Numbered from the stretch's first letter, positions 1-8,403 are shown. The stretch: DNA of 64,000 bases from an uncultured Pirellulaceae bacterium (GCA_937929805.1 CALFUT010000037.1:26529-90528); one strand, 5' to 3'. Notes: generated by a model not told the origin, from the letters alone. Numbers and translations are program-made.

Positions 1-753
1 TGGCAGGTACCGAGCGAACGGTTCGGTCTCGGTGCGGCTCTTGTCAAACACCGAAACTTCGATCTGGCTGAAGCTTGCGACACTTCGTTGGGTCGCGGTG
101 TCAAACTGGCGGAGCGATTCGACTTCGTCGTCAAAGAGTTCGATTCGAACCGGCCCAACCCAGTCGGCCGCAAACACATCGATGATCCCGCCGCGATGCG
201 AGAACTCGCCGGGTAGCTCGACAGCGCTGGTTGGGTGGAACCCGTGCTCGGTCAGCCAAGTGACGAAATCATTCACGTCAATGACGTCGCCCTCAGCGAT
301 GCGTCGCACGTTGCCTCGTAGGTCGTCTTCTGCCGGGACGGGCTGCATGAGCGCATCGACGGTCGTCACGATGATTGGAGGTTGCTCGCCCGCCATCAGC
401 GATTTGACCATCCGTAGACGGTCGCCGAACTCCAGATCGATCGCCAAGCTGTTAGCGGCACGCGGCAAGCAAGCAGGAAAGAGTTCAACTGATTGATCGA
501 AAACGGTGGGCAGATCGTCCAGCAAGCGATCGGCCGCCTTGGCATCGTTGACCACGACCAGCAGAGGCGAAAGTCGTTTCGCGATCGCACTGCACAGCAG
601 CGCGCAGGACGAGCCCCAGACTGAATCAAATGTGGCGTTGCCTCCTTCGGCGAGAGACTCAACGCACGCTTTGAATTCAGTGCTTTCGGAGAACGCTTGG
701 TGCAGATTCAGCAAACGATCGGCTGCACTTTCCTGCAAACTGGGCTGATCCAT
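1..753 (-). CDS. mfd: Transcription-repair coupling factor Mfd, N-terminal part (runs off left edge)
   Basis: First 251 codons of Mfd, the superfamily 2 DNA translocase that pushes stalled RNA polymerase off damaged DNA and recruits UvrA. The start is the ATG at 753-751 (MDQPSLQESAADRLLNL). Residues about 20-215 form the UvrB-like module that binds UvrA. The clearest signature is ELPGEFSHRGGIIDVF at residues 179-194, followed by VRIELFDDEVESLRQFD, the string shared by Mfd and UvrB. The RNA polymerase-interacting and helicase domains lie outside the window. The frame is open without a stop to base 1. It is well separated from the neighbouring phosphatase gene on the same strand (279 bases), so it probably has its own promoter. 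Confidence 0.9.
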   Translation of the reverse strand, partial: MDQPSLQESAADRLLNLHQAFSESTEFKACVESLAEGGNATFDSVWGSSCALLCSAIAKRLSPLLVVVNDAKAADRLLDDLPTVFDQSVELFPACLPRAANSLAIDLEFGDRLRMVKSLMAGEQPPIIVTTVDALMQPVPAEDDLRGNVRRIAEGDVIDVNDFVTWLTEHGFHPTSAVELPGEFSHRGGIIDVFAADWVGPVRIELFDDEVESLRQFDTATQRSVASFSQIEVSVFDKSRTETEPFARYLP

Positions 754-1032
754 TGGGAAGAGTGTACAGTTTGACGTTTACAGGGTACAGCGGCATGGGT
801 TGATGCCTCGCATTTTCAATTTGAGGATCGAACGCGAATACAAACCAAATTCGCGAAGCGATGGCAGGCGATCTCGGTTTGGAGAACCGAGCGACATGGT
901 AGATCCGCTCTCCGAGCTGATTGGCTTTATCGCAATCAACAACGGGTGCTCGTTGGGAACGCTATCCCTCAACCGCTCGGCCCTGAATCCTGAGCTCTTA
1001 AAACTGAACCCTGTCGACTGTCAACTTTGGAC

Positions 1033-1716
1033 TCAGTAGAACTCTTCTTGCTCGTCCAGTTGACCGACTTTGAGTTCGCCAGCGTTATTTGCTTGCCAGT
1101 AAGTTCCGGTCGTGACATCCAGTGCGGTTAGCCACTGGTCGCCGTAGCAGTACGTATCGATCACTTTCAGATGCCCGAAGTCAAGAATTTCGCCATCCTG
1201 TTGAGGCGTGTGCCCGACGACTGCGATCTTCCCGTTGGCATGCAAGCCCGGTGGGAACGCGTTGACATGCTGCCAGAACAGAATGTCGTCTGGTTGCTCG
1301 CCCAGCGGCGTATCCGGATCGTAATTTGCATGCACGAAAAAGTGGTGATCGGTTTCGAAGAACCTGACACAGTGCCGCAGGAAGCTCAGGTGGTGCTGGG
1401 GAATGTTCTGGACTCGACCGCCGTAACTAGCCAAAGTCGAATTACCACCATGAGTCAACCAGAAATCCATGTCCTCATTGCCATTCTGCAACGCTTTGAA
1501 CATCATGATTTCGTGGTTGCCGATCAGCGGAACAAAACGGCAGTCCGAAACCAAGTTGACCAAGGTTTCGATGACCTCGTCTGATTGCATGCCGCGATCA
1601 ACGTAATCGCCCAAGCCAATGACCGTGTCCTGAAACGTCGGCCGAATCTCTCGAAGCAACGTGTGCAACGCGGTGCAGCAGCCGTGAATGTCGCCAATGG
1701 CAATGATGCGTGACAC
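1033..1716 (-). CDS. PPP-family serine/threonine protein phosphatase-like metallophosphatase
   Basis: A 227-residue calcineurin-like metallophosphoesterase. The PPP signatures are in order: GDIHG (residues 8-12), GDYVDRG (36-42), GNHE (67-70), then the histidines HAN (129-131) and VVGHT (166-170) that complete the two-metal site. GDYVDRG is characteristic of the protein-phosphatase branch (PP1/PP2A, bacterial PrpA, lambda phosphatase) rather than the YfcE branch. Known members dephosphorylate phosphoproteins or diadenosine polyphosphates; the substrate here is not readable. The start is GTG at 1716-1714, placing GDIHG close to the N-terminus as is usual. It is cytoplasmic, with no signal peptide. 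Confidence 0.85.
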   Translation of the reverse strand: MSRIIAIGDIHGCCTALHTLLREIRPTFQDTVIGLGDYVDRGMQSDEVIETLVNLVSDCRFVPLIGNHEIMMFKALQNGNEDMDFWLTHGGNSTLASYGGRVQNIPQHHLSFLRHCVRFFETDHHFFVHANYDPDTPLGEQPDDILFWQHVNAFPPGLHANGKIAVVGHTPQQDGEILDFGHLKVIDTYCYGDQWLTALDVTTGTYWQANNAGELKVGQLDEQEEFY

Positions 1717-1998
1717 GAGCGGATATCAGACCAAATAAGAGCAGATTGGGGAAAGGAAGAGATAATCCGACGGAGGATACCACCTCTCACGGATACTTCT
1801 TGAACCGACAAGTCAATCGTAGCGATATCACAGCTGTCGGCAAGGTTAGATACCTTGGAAGCCGCCGAATCCTGACGCAACCGGCAGAATAAAACTTACT
1901 AAGAAACGTAGAAAATCTGATCCGTTTTCAATATCCCAACCGGTAGTTTTTTTCTGGCCTTGTGTCTTTGACTCAGACTGCCCGTCCGGCTCGCAGGA

Positions 1999-2748
1999 CT
2001 ATCTTTCAGCTTTGGTAACCGGAAGGACTCGGATCTTCGCTTCGATGCCGGGTACGAGCAGTCGCTGTGTCACACTGAGGGAATCGAGGCCGGTTCTAGT
2101 GGATCGGACTAAGATCGGGGCCACGTTGGACTGAATCGTCATGCTGGTGCCAGAAGTTTTAAGCGAATACTTGATCCCCCCCGGCTGTTTGAGAAAGTTG
2201 GTGTCTTGGATTGACATTTTGGCCATCGAGTCAGTGGGTAGCTGGAACCTCCAGATCGTTTCCAGCGTCGCATGGTGCTTCGATGAAGGTTCTGCCGAAA
2301 CCAGTTTCAAAACCATCGGCTTCTCGTTGACCAAAACCCGCACCCCATCCGTAAGGTGAGGAGCCGCCAACTTGGCGAAGGCCCGAATCAGCTGGATCTC
2401 GTTCACCAGCGAGCCTTCTTCGGGCAGGTTGATTGGCGTTTCGGCTGTCGCGGCATTTTCTTCCTTGTGTGTGGCCGATGATACAGTTTTCTTGCTCAGT
2501 TCGTCGTGAAATTGTTGGTACAGCTTCTGGTCATTAGGCCAGTGTTCGATAAATTTCTTGATGGTCGCGTCGTTCAGGCCTATCGAGTACTCGATCCGCA
2601 CGTCGCGATCTCGAATTCTTACGGCGACCGCCCGCTCGATGTAGCCGTCCTCAAATTGGTGAGCCGCCGCTTTGCTTGGCCACATAAAGGCCGCGAACGT
2701 CAGCCACGTTGCGATGATTTGAAGATTCAATCGTGGCAGATGAGACAT
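1999..2748 (-). CDS. Secreted protein of unknown function (planctomycete type)
   Basis: A 249-residue protein. I use the ATG at 2748 because it opens a clean signal peptide (MSHLPRLNLQIIATWL, then a hydrophobic core ending in AAAHQ); a longer reading to 2835 begins with TTG and adds 29 unlikely residues. The mature part begins HQFEDGYIERAVAVRIRDRD, a pattern like the periplasmic N-terminal segments of HupE/UreJ-like proteins, but there are no transmembrane helices afterwards. A charged linker near residues 95-120 is followed by a beta-rich half. No catalytic motif was seen. It is monocistronic. The same general style (signal peptide, then a beta-rich domain beginning with an exposed His) recurs in the larger secreted protein at 59513-61450, but I cannot show homology by eye. 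Confidence 0.7.
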   Translation of the reverse strand: MSHLPRLNLQIIATWLTFAAFMWPSKAAAHQFEDGYIERAVAVRIRDRDVRIEYSIGLNDATIKKFIEHWPNDQKLYQQFHDELSKKTVSSATHKEENAATAETPINLPEEGSLVNEIQLIRAFAKLAAPHLTDGVRVLVNEKPMVLKLVSAEPSSKHHATLETIWRFQLPTDSMAKMSIQDTNFLKQPGGIKYSLKTSGTSMTIQSNVAPILVRSTRTGLDSLSVTQRLLVPGIEAKIRVLPVTKAER

Positions 2749-2913
2749 GCGAGGGCTGGGACGTGCTGGCGAGGACTTGTGACGGAGGAAACCGTGGCGA
2801 TCGAGCCGCAAACTGTTCGCGGCGGTAGAAAGCAAGTATCATGAACGACGGTTATACCATTTTGCCAGCCAAAAGTTTCGCCGGTCACTTCGTTGCACGA
2901 ATCCGCCAAGCCT

Positions 2914-3147
2914 ATGAACGCTAAAGAGATCCTAGATCGAGAGTTTTTGCAAATCCGGTCTCACATTTTGGACATCGCCGCCGCGTTGGATCGACAGGAC
3001 CGAGCCGACGGAGACACTCGGTTCGATTCCCGACGACAGTTGCTGGAAGAAGGGCTCGCGATCCTGCGGTCTGATTCGTCCGACCGTGCGGCCAAGGTTC
3101 AGTTGTTGTTCTCGCGCGAGTACGATCCCGCTTGGCGAGAAGCTTGA
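2914..3147 (+). CDS. Small hypothetical protein, helical
   Basis: A 77-residue acidic, helix-rich protein starting MNAKEILDREFLQIRSHILD. The ATG at 2914 is preferred to an in-frame TTG at 2893. It has no signal peptide, membrane segment or cysteine motif. It lies 111 bases upstream of the EboB/TatD-like hydrolase on the same strand and may be co-transcribed, although the 111-base gap is filled with heptamer repeats. I do not recognise the family. Regular codon use and a clean stop support it being real. Confidence 0.6.
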   Translation: MNAKEILDREFLQIRSHILDIAAALDRQDRADGDTRFDSRRQLLEEGLAILRSDSSDRAAKVQLLFSREYDPAWREA

Positions 3148-3194
3148 GACCAAAATTTGAAATTTCGGATCTGAATTCCTGCGCCCTGTAAACT

Positions 3195-3250
3195 TTCGCC
3201 CTTCGCCCTTCGCCCTTCGCCCTTCGCCTTTCGCCTTTCGCCTTTCGCCT
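3195..3250. repeat. Heptanucleotide tandem repeat, 8 units
   Basis: Eight perfect 7-bp units: four TTCGCCC followed by four TTCGCCT. The array ends nine bases before the ATG of the hydrolase at 3259 and so occupies the position where its ribosome binding site would be expected. The switch from one variant to the other in mid-array suggests expansion by slippage of two adjacent seeds. Confidence 0.95.
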
Positions 3251-3258
3251 TACTTTTC

Positions 3259-4095
3259 ATGTACTACATCGACCCGCACATCCACATGGTCTCGCGGACG
3301 ACCGACGACTACGAAACGCTTGCCAAAATGGGTTGCGTTGCGATCAGCGAGCCGGCTTTCTGGGCGGGGTTCGATCGATGCACGGTTGACGGCTTTCGCG
3401 ATTATTTTCATCAGCTAACCGAAGTCGAACCCAACCGAGCGGCGGCTTATGGGATTCGACACTTTACTTGGCTGTGCATCAACGCCAAGGAAGCTGAAAA
3501 CGTATCGCTTTCTCGCGAAGTGTTAGCGATGATCCCCGAATTTCTCGATTGCCCCAATGTGCTGGGGATCGGCGAGATTGGGCTAAATAAAAACACGCCC
3601 AACGAGGCGACAATCTTTCAAGAGCACATGGAATTGGCGGTGAAGTACGATCAGCAAGTACTGATTCACACGCCGCACTTAGAAGACAAGTATCAAGGCA
3701 CGCGAATGATTTTGGACATGTTGGCCGATCACTCGTCGATGGACCGGTCCCGAATTTTGGTTGACCATGTGGAAGAGCACACGGTCGAGCCCGTTCTGGA
3801 TGCTGGCTACTGGGCCGGGATCACGCTGTACCCCGTTTCGAAATGTACGCCCGCACGAGCGGTCGATATCATCGAACGTGTCGGAACCGAAGGCGCATCG
3901 CGGCTGTGCGTGAATTCGGCTGGAGACTGGGGCCCGTCGAAACCAACTGCCGTTCCGGATTTAATTCTGGAGATGCGTCGGCGCGGCCACGCAGAATCGT
4001 TGATCCGCCAGATTGTGTTCGAAAACCCTCGCACGTTCTTCCAGCAGAGCAAGCACTTTGATTTGCTCGACCCGGCGACTCGCAACGATGGCTGA
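3259..4095 (+). CDS. TatD-like metal-dependent hydrolase, EboB type
   Basis: A 278-residue TIM-barrel hydrolase of the amidohydrolase/TatD superfamily. The N-terminal metal motif is DPHIHM (residues 5-10). Later metal or active-site positions are GEIGLN (about 110-115), IHTPH (about 139-143), DHVEEH (about 168-173) and NSAGDWGPS (about 219-227), the last taking the place of TatD's usual SDAP. The overall sequence closely follows what I recall of EboB, the TatD-like member of the ebo cluster (eboABCDEF) known from cyanobacterial scytonemin loci; the other ebo genes are not seen here. No Shine-Dalgarno is evident because a heptamer repeat abuts the start. The last 30 codons are echoed twice downstream as decayed copies. 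Confidence 0.8.
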   Translation: MYYIDPHIHMVSRTTDDYETLAKMGCVAISEPAFWAGFDRCTVDGFRDYFHQLTEVEPNRAAAYGIRHFTWLCINAKEAENVSLSREVLAMIPEFLDCPNVLGIGEIGLNKNTPNEATIFQEHMELAVKYDQQVLIHTPHLEDKYQGTRMILDMLADHSSMDRSRILVDHVEEHTVEPVLDAGYWAGITLYPVSKCTPARAVDIIERVGTEGASRLCVNSAGDWGPSKPTAVPDLILEMRRRGHAESLIRQIVFENPRTFFQQSKHFDLLDPATRNDG

Positions 4096-4137
4096 GTTCG
4101 TGATTGAGGATCAAGCTGAGCGGGGCTGTGAATAGTT

Positions 4138-4267
4138 AGAAACGCAGAGACGCTGAGGGCGCAGAGTGGTTGTCCACGCACCTTCTCTGCGCTCTCTGCG
4201 GCTCAGCGTTTCAAATCGTCTCCGTACCGAGCACAACGGTGTCTGGTTCTTGGTTTTCGTGTCAGCG
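4138..4267. repeat. 130-bp element with imperfect inverted repeat, copy 1
   Basis: Almost identical to 4371-4500. Its first 70 bases form an imperfect palindrome: AAACGCAGAGACGCTGAG at the left is mirrored by CTCTGCGGCTCAGCGTTT at the right. CGCAGAG/GCTGAG motifs of this kind are common in bacterial REP-like intergenic elements. It begins 42 bases after the hydrolase stop codon. Confidence 0.9.
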
Positions 4268-4293
4268 TCAAGCAGATACATTATCGCGGTCAT

Positions 4294-4370
4294 GCAAGAA
4301 TCGTTGATGCTAAAAATGGTCTTCGATAGCCCTCGCACGTTTTTTCGGCAGAGCAATCCTGCGAAGAGGT
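4294..4370 (+). pseudogene. Decayed duplicate of the hydrolase 3' end, copy B
   Basis: Translation of this stretch gives QESLMLKMVFDSPRTFFRQS, against AESLIRQIVFENPRTFFQQS at the C-terminus of the hydrolase ending at 4095. It is truncated at its 3' side (ending NPAKR-stop). It lies between the two copies of the 130-bp element and has no upstream coding body, so it is a fragment and not a gene. Confidence 0.8.
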
Positions 4371-4500
4371 AGAAACGCAGAGACGCTGAGGGCGCAGAGT
4401 GGTTGTCCACGCACCTTCTCTGCGCTCTTCGCGGCTCAGCGTTTCAAATCGTCTCCTTGCCGAGCACAACGGTGTCTGGTTCTTGGTTTTCGTGTCAACG
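4371..4500. repeat. 130-bp element with imperfect inverted repeat, copy 2
   Basis: Second copy, same length as 4138-4267 with only a few substitutions. The two copies share the internal palindrome and the tail that ends in TTGGTTTTCGTGTCA. Confidence 0.9.
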
Positions 4501-4510
4501 CTGGAGCGAT

Positions 4511-4613
4511 GCAGAATCGTTGATTTAAAAAATCGTGTTCGAAAACCCTTGCTTGTTCTTCCAGCAGAGCACGCATTTTGACTTGCTCGACCCGGCAACA
4601 CGGAACGGGTAGA
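4511..4613 (+). pseudogene. Decayed duplicate of the hydrolase 3' end, copy C
   Basis: Reads AESLI-stop-KIVFENPCLFFQQ and then HFDLLDPATRNG-stop, which is nearly the C-terminus of the hydrolase, with one internal stop codon (TAA in place of an Arg codon). At the nucleotide level it aligns with 3991-4092. It is better preserved than copy B and includes the whole 3' end. Confidence 0.85.
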
Positions 4614-4847
4614 AAGCGTTAATGATCCACGTTTGCCGTTCAGGATCCAAAACGAGATCGAACAGAAACACTCCGTTCAACCACGTGATGGCCCGCGAGG
4701 CTTGCTCGGGTGGGCTCAGGCTGGTAAGAGTCACTCATCAAGGCCCAGTGTGTCGCGCGAATCGAATCTGAAGCGCGATTTTGAAACCGACGATGGAAGG
4801 ATAGTTTCGTACGGAGCAAGCATGTTTGACGACGTTTGCCGCGTCGA

Positions 4848-7127
4848 TTAAAAATCGCTGCCGAAGATGTCGTCACGCAAATCGTTGGCACCGGCTAGAA
4901 ACAAATCAGGTTCAGCGATTGGTGAATCTGGTATTTGCGGCCCTGAGAAAATCGTTGTCGACAGCAGTGGGCGAACGTCATGGTTGAAATTGGTAACGAC
5001 AACAAACGAGCCACCTTTGCCGCCGGGAATAAACAGTTCGCCACTTGCGTTGACCTTTGCGGAGACTGCCGACACCGACGATGGTGGTCGCACATCCCGT
5101 CCCAAATTGGCCACCAGAATAAATGCATCTCCCAAAACATTAACGGTTCCATCTCCGTTGAAATTACCGTCTGCCCACGATGGATTGCTGGTCAAGTTTA
5201 GGTTGGCCACCAGAGAAAAAGCGTCTCCCAGAACGTTGACTTGACCGTCTAGGTTGGCATCGCCGGGGATCGCCACGTAATGTTCGGCTAGAAATGCATC
5301 ACCCCCTGTGCCGTCGCTGTTGCCATCAAGAAGCAACCCGGTGGTACTGCTAATGCCACCATCCAAGCGATACGTGTAGTAAGCGGCTTCCAGCGGGGCG
5401 CGAGTTGAAAAATCCCAGACTGCCGTTTTGGTCGAGCTGTCGTAGCTGAAACCGACGCCGCTCAAATCGACCGAGACCCCGCCCTGCGAATCATTAAACA
5501 ACGACAAGTCGCCTGCTGTTACACTCGCGTCGGCATCGAAAACCACCGTAAGCGTGTTCCACAAATCGGGGCGGGCCAAGACGCCGCCCTCGTTGATCAT
5601 CGCGGAAACGATCGACAATGCCGTCGCGGGAGCTTGAACTTCGACGGCACCCATGTCGACCGTTCCAAATTCAATCCGGCGAAACGCTCCACCCCTTTGG
5701 TCGGTGATCAACGTGCCTCCAAGATCGCTGACCGCCAACCCATTGTTGCCGGCGTTGATGACAGGGCTTCCAGTTTGTGGAGCGTGTGTCAAAGTTGGGC
5801 CGCCGTTATCGGTCAACGGTCCAAGCGATGCACCTTGATTTAAAATGTTGCCGGTTCCGGTCGAAGCGGTAACGCCCGAGCCAGCCGTATTGCCAATCAG
5901 GCTGTGGCTGACTGTTAGCTCGCCCGAGTTACCGGACCTTAGATCAGGGGCCGTCCCGTTGTTGACGACGTTGCCGGCAAGAATCGAGTTGCGTATCGAG
6001 ACACTGCCTTCATAAGCAAAAATTCCACCACCGTCTGCATTCCCACCACTGGTGGTGTTTCCGACGACGGTGCTGTTTGTCACGGTGATGTTTCCAGATG
6101 AAGAGTAAGCGCCTGCTCCGTACGCAAGGAAGCCAATGGTCCTGTTGCCGCTGAGAGTACTGTTGATCAGCAACAAGTTTCCTGAATAGGTCAGGATGCC
6201 TCCGCCCTCGGAATACGCTCCGTTGGTTTGGTTGCCACTTACCGTGCTACTGATCGCCGTGACTCCGCCGGTATTTGTAAAAATTCCTCCGCCATCACTG
6301 TTTGCGTTAAGGGTGATGTTGTCACTGACGGTGCTATTGGTTAACGACACATTGCCCGAAGACGCGTAGATCCCTCCTCCGTATCCGCTGTAACCGGACG
6401 TTCGGTTTCCACTGACCATACTACTGTTTAGCGTCACGTTTCCTGAATACGCGAAGATTCCGCCTCCATCGGAAAGATCGCCACTGACGCTGTTTCCACT
6501 CACGGTGCTATTGACCAGTGAAATGTTTCCCAGCGTTGCATAAATGCCGCCGCCGTTTGCGTTCTGGTCGGTGGTTCTTCCGCCCGTCAGGGTCAAGTTC
6601 GACAGCGTCAGGGTACCGTCGGCATCTGAAAAATTGATCACCCGCGAGTTGTCGTTCAGCGACAATGGATTGGCAGAAAGGCTTGCCCCCACATCGGTAA
6701 TGGCTGAGCCTGACACCGTATTGTCGTTGTTGTTGGCGTCACCCGTGATGACGATCGAGGTTCCTGTTGTTCCATCGATCGTGACCGTCTCGTTGATCGT
6801 TAGCGCGCCCTGAGTCAGCCGAATCACGCTGGCTGCTCCGCCGGTGAACACTTGCGGGGCGAAATTAATGACATCCGCACCGTCGGTGTTATTGCTGGCG
6901 ATCGTGGCTTCACGCAGTGAGATACCGTCGCCACCATCGTTGGCAATCAGTGCCGCGATTGAGCCGGTGTTTCCATTGGTCAGATCGCTGGCAGTACTCA
7001 CAACCAAAGTCGCCATCAGATGTCGGGCTTCAAGTTTCTCAAAGTTCAACGCTTCCCCTCGCCTCAAGGCTTGCTGACGTTGGCGACCTCGCGGAGTTTT
7101 AACTTGAGAGTGCTTTTTAGATTGCAT
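4848..7127 (-). CDS. Surface/extracellular beta-helix protein with planctomycete N-terminal motif and dockerin pair
   Basis: A 759-residue protein. A basic leader (MQSKKHSQVKTPRGRQRQQ) is followed by FEKLEARHLMA (residues 28-38), the planctomycete extracellular N-terminal motif (PF07595 type). Next comes a CSLREA-like segment (GDGISLREATIASNN) and, over about residues 160-400, a right-handed beta-helix made of repeats of the form NSTVSGNxTxGxxxxGGGIxxxxGN, as in Chlamydia Pmp-like and autotransporter passengers. After a beta-sandwich region come two dockerin-like calcium loops (about residues 635-690), DANLDGQVNVLGDAF and NFNGDGTVNVLGDAF, and a short tail. It is probably exported and held on the cell surface or in a matrix. 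The dockerin pair is nearly the same as one in the protein at 46386-47417. The long upstream gap (7128-7613) suggests its own promoter. Confidence 0.85.
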   Translation of the reverse strand: MQSKKHSQVKTPRGRQRQQALRRGEALNFEKLEARHLMATLVVSTASDLTNGNTGSIAALIANDGGDGISLREATIASNNTDGADVINFAPQVFTGGAASVIRLTQGALTINETVTIDGTTGTSIVITGDANNNDNTVSGSAITDVGASLSANPLSLNDNSRVINFSDADGTLTLSNLTLTGGRTTDQNANGGGIYATLGNISLVNSTVSGNSVSGDLSDGGGIFAYSGNVTLNSSMVSGNRTSGYSGYGGGIYASSGNVSLTNSTVSDNITLNANSDGGGIFTNTGGVTAISSTVSGNQTNGAYSEGGGILTYSGNLLLINSTLSGNRTIGFLAYGAGAYSSSGNITVTNSTVVGNTTSGGNADGGGIFAYEGSVSIRNSILAGNVVNNGTAPDLRSGNSGELTVSHSLIGNTAGSGVTASTGTGNILNQGASLGPLTDNGGPTLTHAPQTGSPVINAGNNGLAVSDLGGTLITDQRGGAFRRIEFGTVDMGAVEVQAPATALSIVSAMINEGGVLARPDLWNTLTVVFDADASVTAGDLSLFNDSQGGVSVDLSGVGFSYDSSTKTAVWDFSTRAPLEAAYYTYRLDGGISSTTGLLLDGNSDGTGGDAFLAEHYVAIPGDANLDGQVNVLGDAFSLVANLNLTSNPSWADGNFNGDGTVNVLGDAFILVANLGRDVRPPSSVSAVSAKVNASGELFIPGGKGGSFVVVTNFNHDVRPLLSTTIFSGPQIPDSPIAEPDLFLAGANDLRDDIFGSDF

Positions 7128-7417
7128 TGGTACTCGTCGATCTGAGGAGGGCTTTGGCCGGCAGAGTCTGAAAGGAAAAGCGGATCAGGATCAGCAGCCG
7201 CGTCGGGTGAGGAATTGATGCAACGCAGGGAGAGATACGAGTATGGCTAGTTTGATGTTCGTTGTGAACAAAAATAGACAGCGAAACGTAGCTTCGAGGT
7301 GGGGCCTGTATCGATTGTACCGGTGCGGTGTTTTGGGTCCCCTGCCCCGCGACCAAGATACTAGCGAGGTTGCAGAGCCGCGTCGTGTTTCTTTTGCGAA
7401 AAGACTGTCATTGTTCT

Positions 7418-7478
7418 AGCCGTTTTGGCGCTAGCCACGGACAAACCACCATGGTCCGGGGCTAGCGCCCAAACGGCT
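7418..7478. repeat. Long inverted repeat in the 7128-7613 gene-free stretch
   Basis: Arms of 19 bases, 7418-7436 (AGCCGTTTTGGCGCTAGCC) and 7460-7478 (GGCTAGCGCCCAAACGGCT), pair with a single mismatch around a 23-base loop. The loop holds a smaller GGAC/GTCC pair. GCTAGCGCC-type palindromes are a recurrent intergenic element in planctomycetes as far as I recall. It lies between the mtfA stop (7614) and the start of the surface protein (7127), both on the minus strand, so it could act as a terminator, but neither side carries a T-run. Nothing else was recognised in this 486-base stretch. Confidence 0.85.
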
Positions 7479-7613
7479 GGTATTATTGGGCCATGCTTCC
7501 ATAAAATCACAGCGTCTAGGCGATCGGCGACTGGGTCACTAATCCCTCGCTGGTGCCGGCACGATGTATGGATGTGGTTTGACGATCGCCGGCCTAAAGT
7601 AAGTGCAGTTCGG

Positions 7614-8384
7614 CTATCGCTGCCACGGAATTGGATCAATCCGATAATATTTTTGCAGCAACGAGAACAATTGAGCGTGTTCGCGTTCGAGCTGCGCCGG
7701 GCGTTCGAAAAAAGTTTCGGTCGCGACTGCGAAAAATTCGGCCTGATTGGTCGCTCCGTAATGATCTAGCAGCGTCCGCCGGTTTTGCTCGCATGCTTGC
7801 ACCAGTTCCGCGTACTCACGATCGACAACGTGTTTCCAAGCAGCAGCGTCTTGGTCCGAGTCGAACGCGATGTTACCACCCATCTCGCCATCAAGGCCAT
7901 CGAGCGCGTGAGCGAATTCGTGCACGGTAACGTTCTTGCCGTCGTCTTCGTTGCGACCTCCGTGCAACACATCCCGCCACGAAAGTACGATTGGTCCGCC
8001 TTGCCACGCCTCGCCCGAACGATGTTCGACGCCGCCGGCAGAGTGCCCCGCATCCTGACGCCGACTGAAGACGTGCGGATACAGCAAAATCGTGTGAACG
8101 TTGTCGAAGTAGAAGTCTTCGACTCCCAGCAACATTAGGCACGCGTTGGCGGCCACGGTCACCTTCATCTCTTCAGTGACGACCAGACCCTCACAGCCTT
8201 CCCAGTGTTTTTCGGCGACAAAAACCTTGGTTCGATTTTGCAGTTGCTGGCGTTGCGAGTCGGTCAAATTCCAAGTCAATCGCACGTTGCGATTCAAATG
8301 AATTGCCCAAGATTCGGGCCACGGGGCCGCCAACAAAGTTTTGCGGCGACGCTTTCGAGACCAAGGTAGCCAGTCAAACAAGAA
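7614..8384 (-). CDS. mtfA: MtfA-type zinc metallopeptidase (M90 family)
   Basis: About 256 residues. The zinc site is VTVHEFAHALDGLDGE (HExxH) with a downstream glutamate in NQAEFFAVATETFFERP, the arrangement of MtfA, which in E. coli binds the Mlc repressor and has peptidase activity. PIVLSWRDVL before HExxH and the ending KYYRIDPIPW also fit. The open frame continues upstream to 8672 but that part overlaps the TPR gene out of frame and is not MtfA-like. I place the start at the TTG at 8384 (protein beginning with FDWLPWSRKR), because E. coli MtfA also starts just before a WPW motif and the TTG lies 19 bases after the upstream stop. No strong ribosome site is visible, consistent with translation coupled to the upstream gene. 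Confidence 0.85.
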   Translation of the reverse strand, partial: FLFDWLPWSRKRRRKTLLAAPWPESWAIHLNRNVRLTWNLTDSQRQQLQNRTKVFVAEKHWEGCEGLVVTEEMKVTVAANACLMLLGVEDFYFDNVHTILLYPHVFSRRQDAGHSAGGVEHRSGEAWQGGPIVLSWRDVLHGGRNEDDGKNVTVHEFAHALDGLDGEMGGNIAFDSDQDAAAWKHVVDREYAELVQACEQNRRTLLDHYGATNQAEFFAVATETFFERPAQLEREHAQLFSLLQKYYRIDPIPWQR

Positions 8385-8403
8385 AGTGACTCGATCAGTT
8401 GGT

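Noticed and set aside
873..891. CTCGGTT-TGGAG-AACCGAG hairpin as terminator of the phosphatase gene
   Set aside because: Perfect 7-bp stem but no T-run and more than 140 bases past the stop; not convincing.
4166..4372. 68-codon open frame spanning repeat copy 1 and copy B
   Set aside because: It is an accidental fusion of the repeat element with the decayed hydrolase end.
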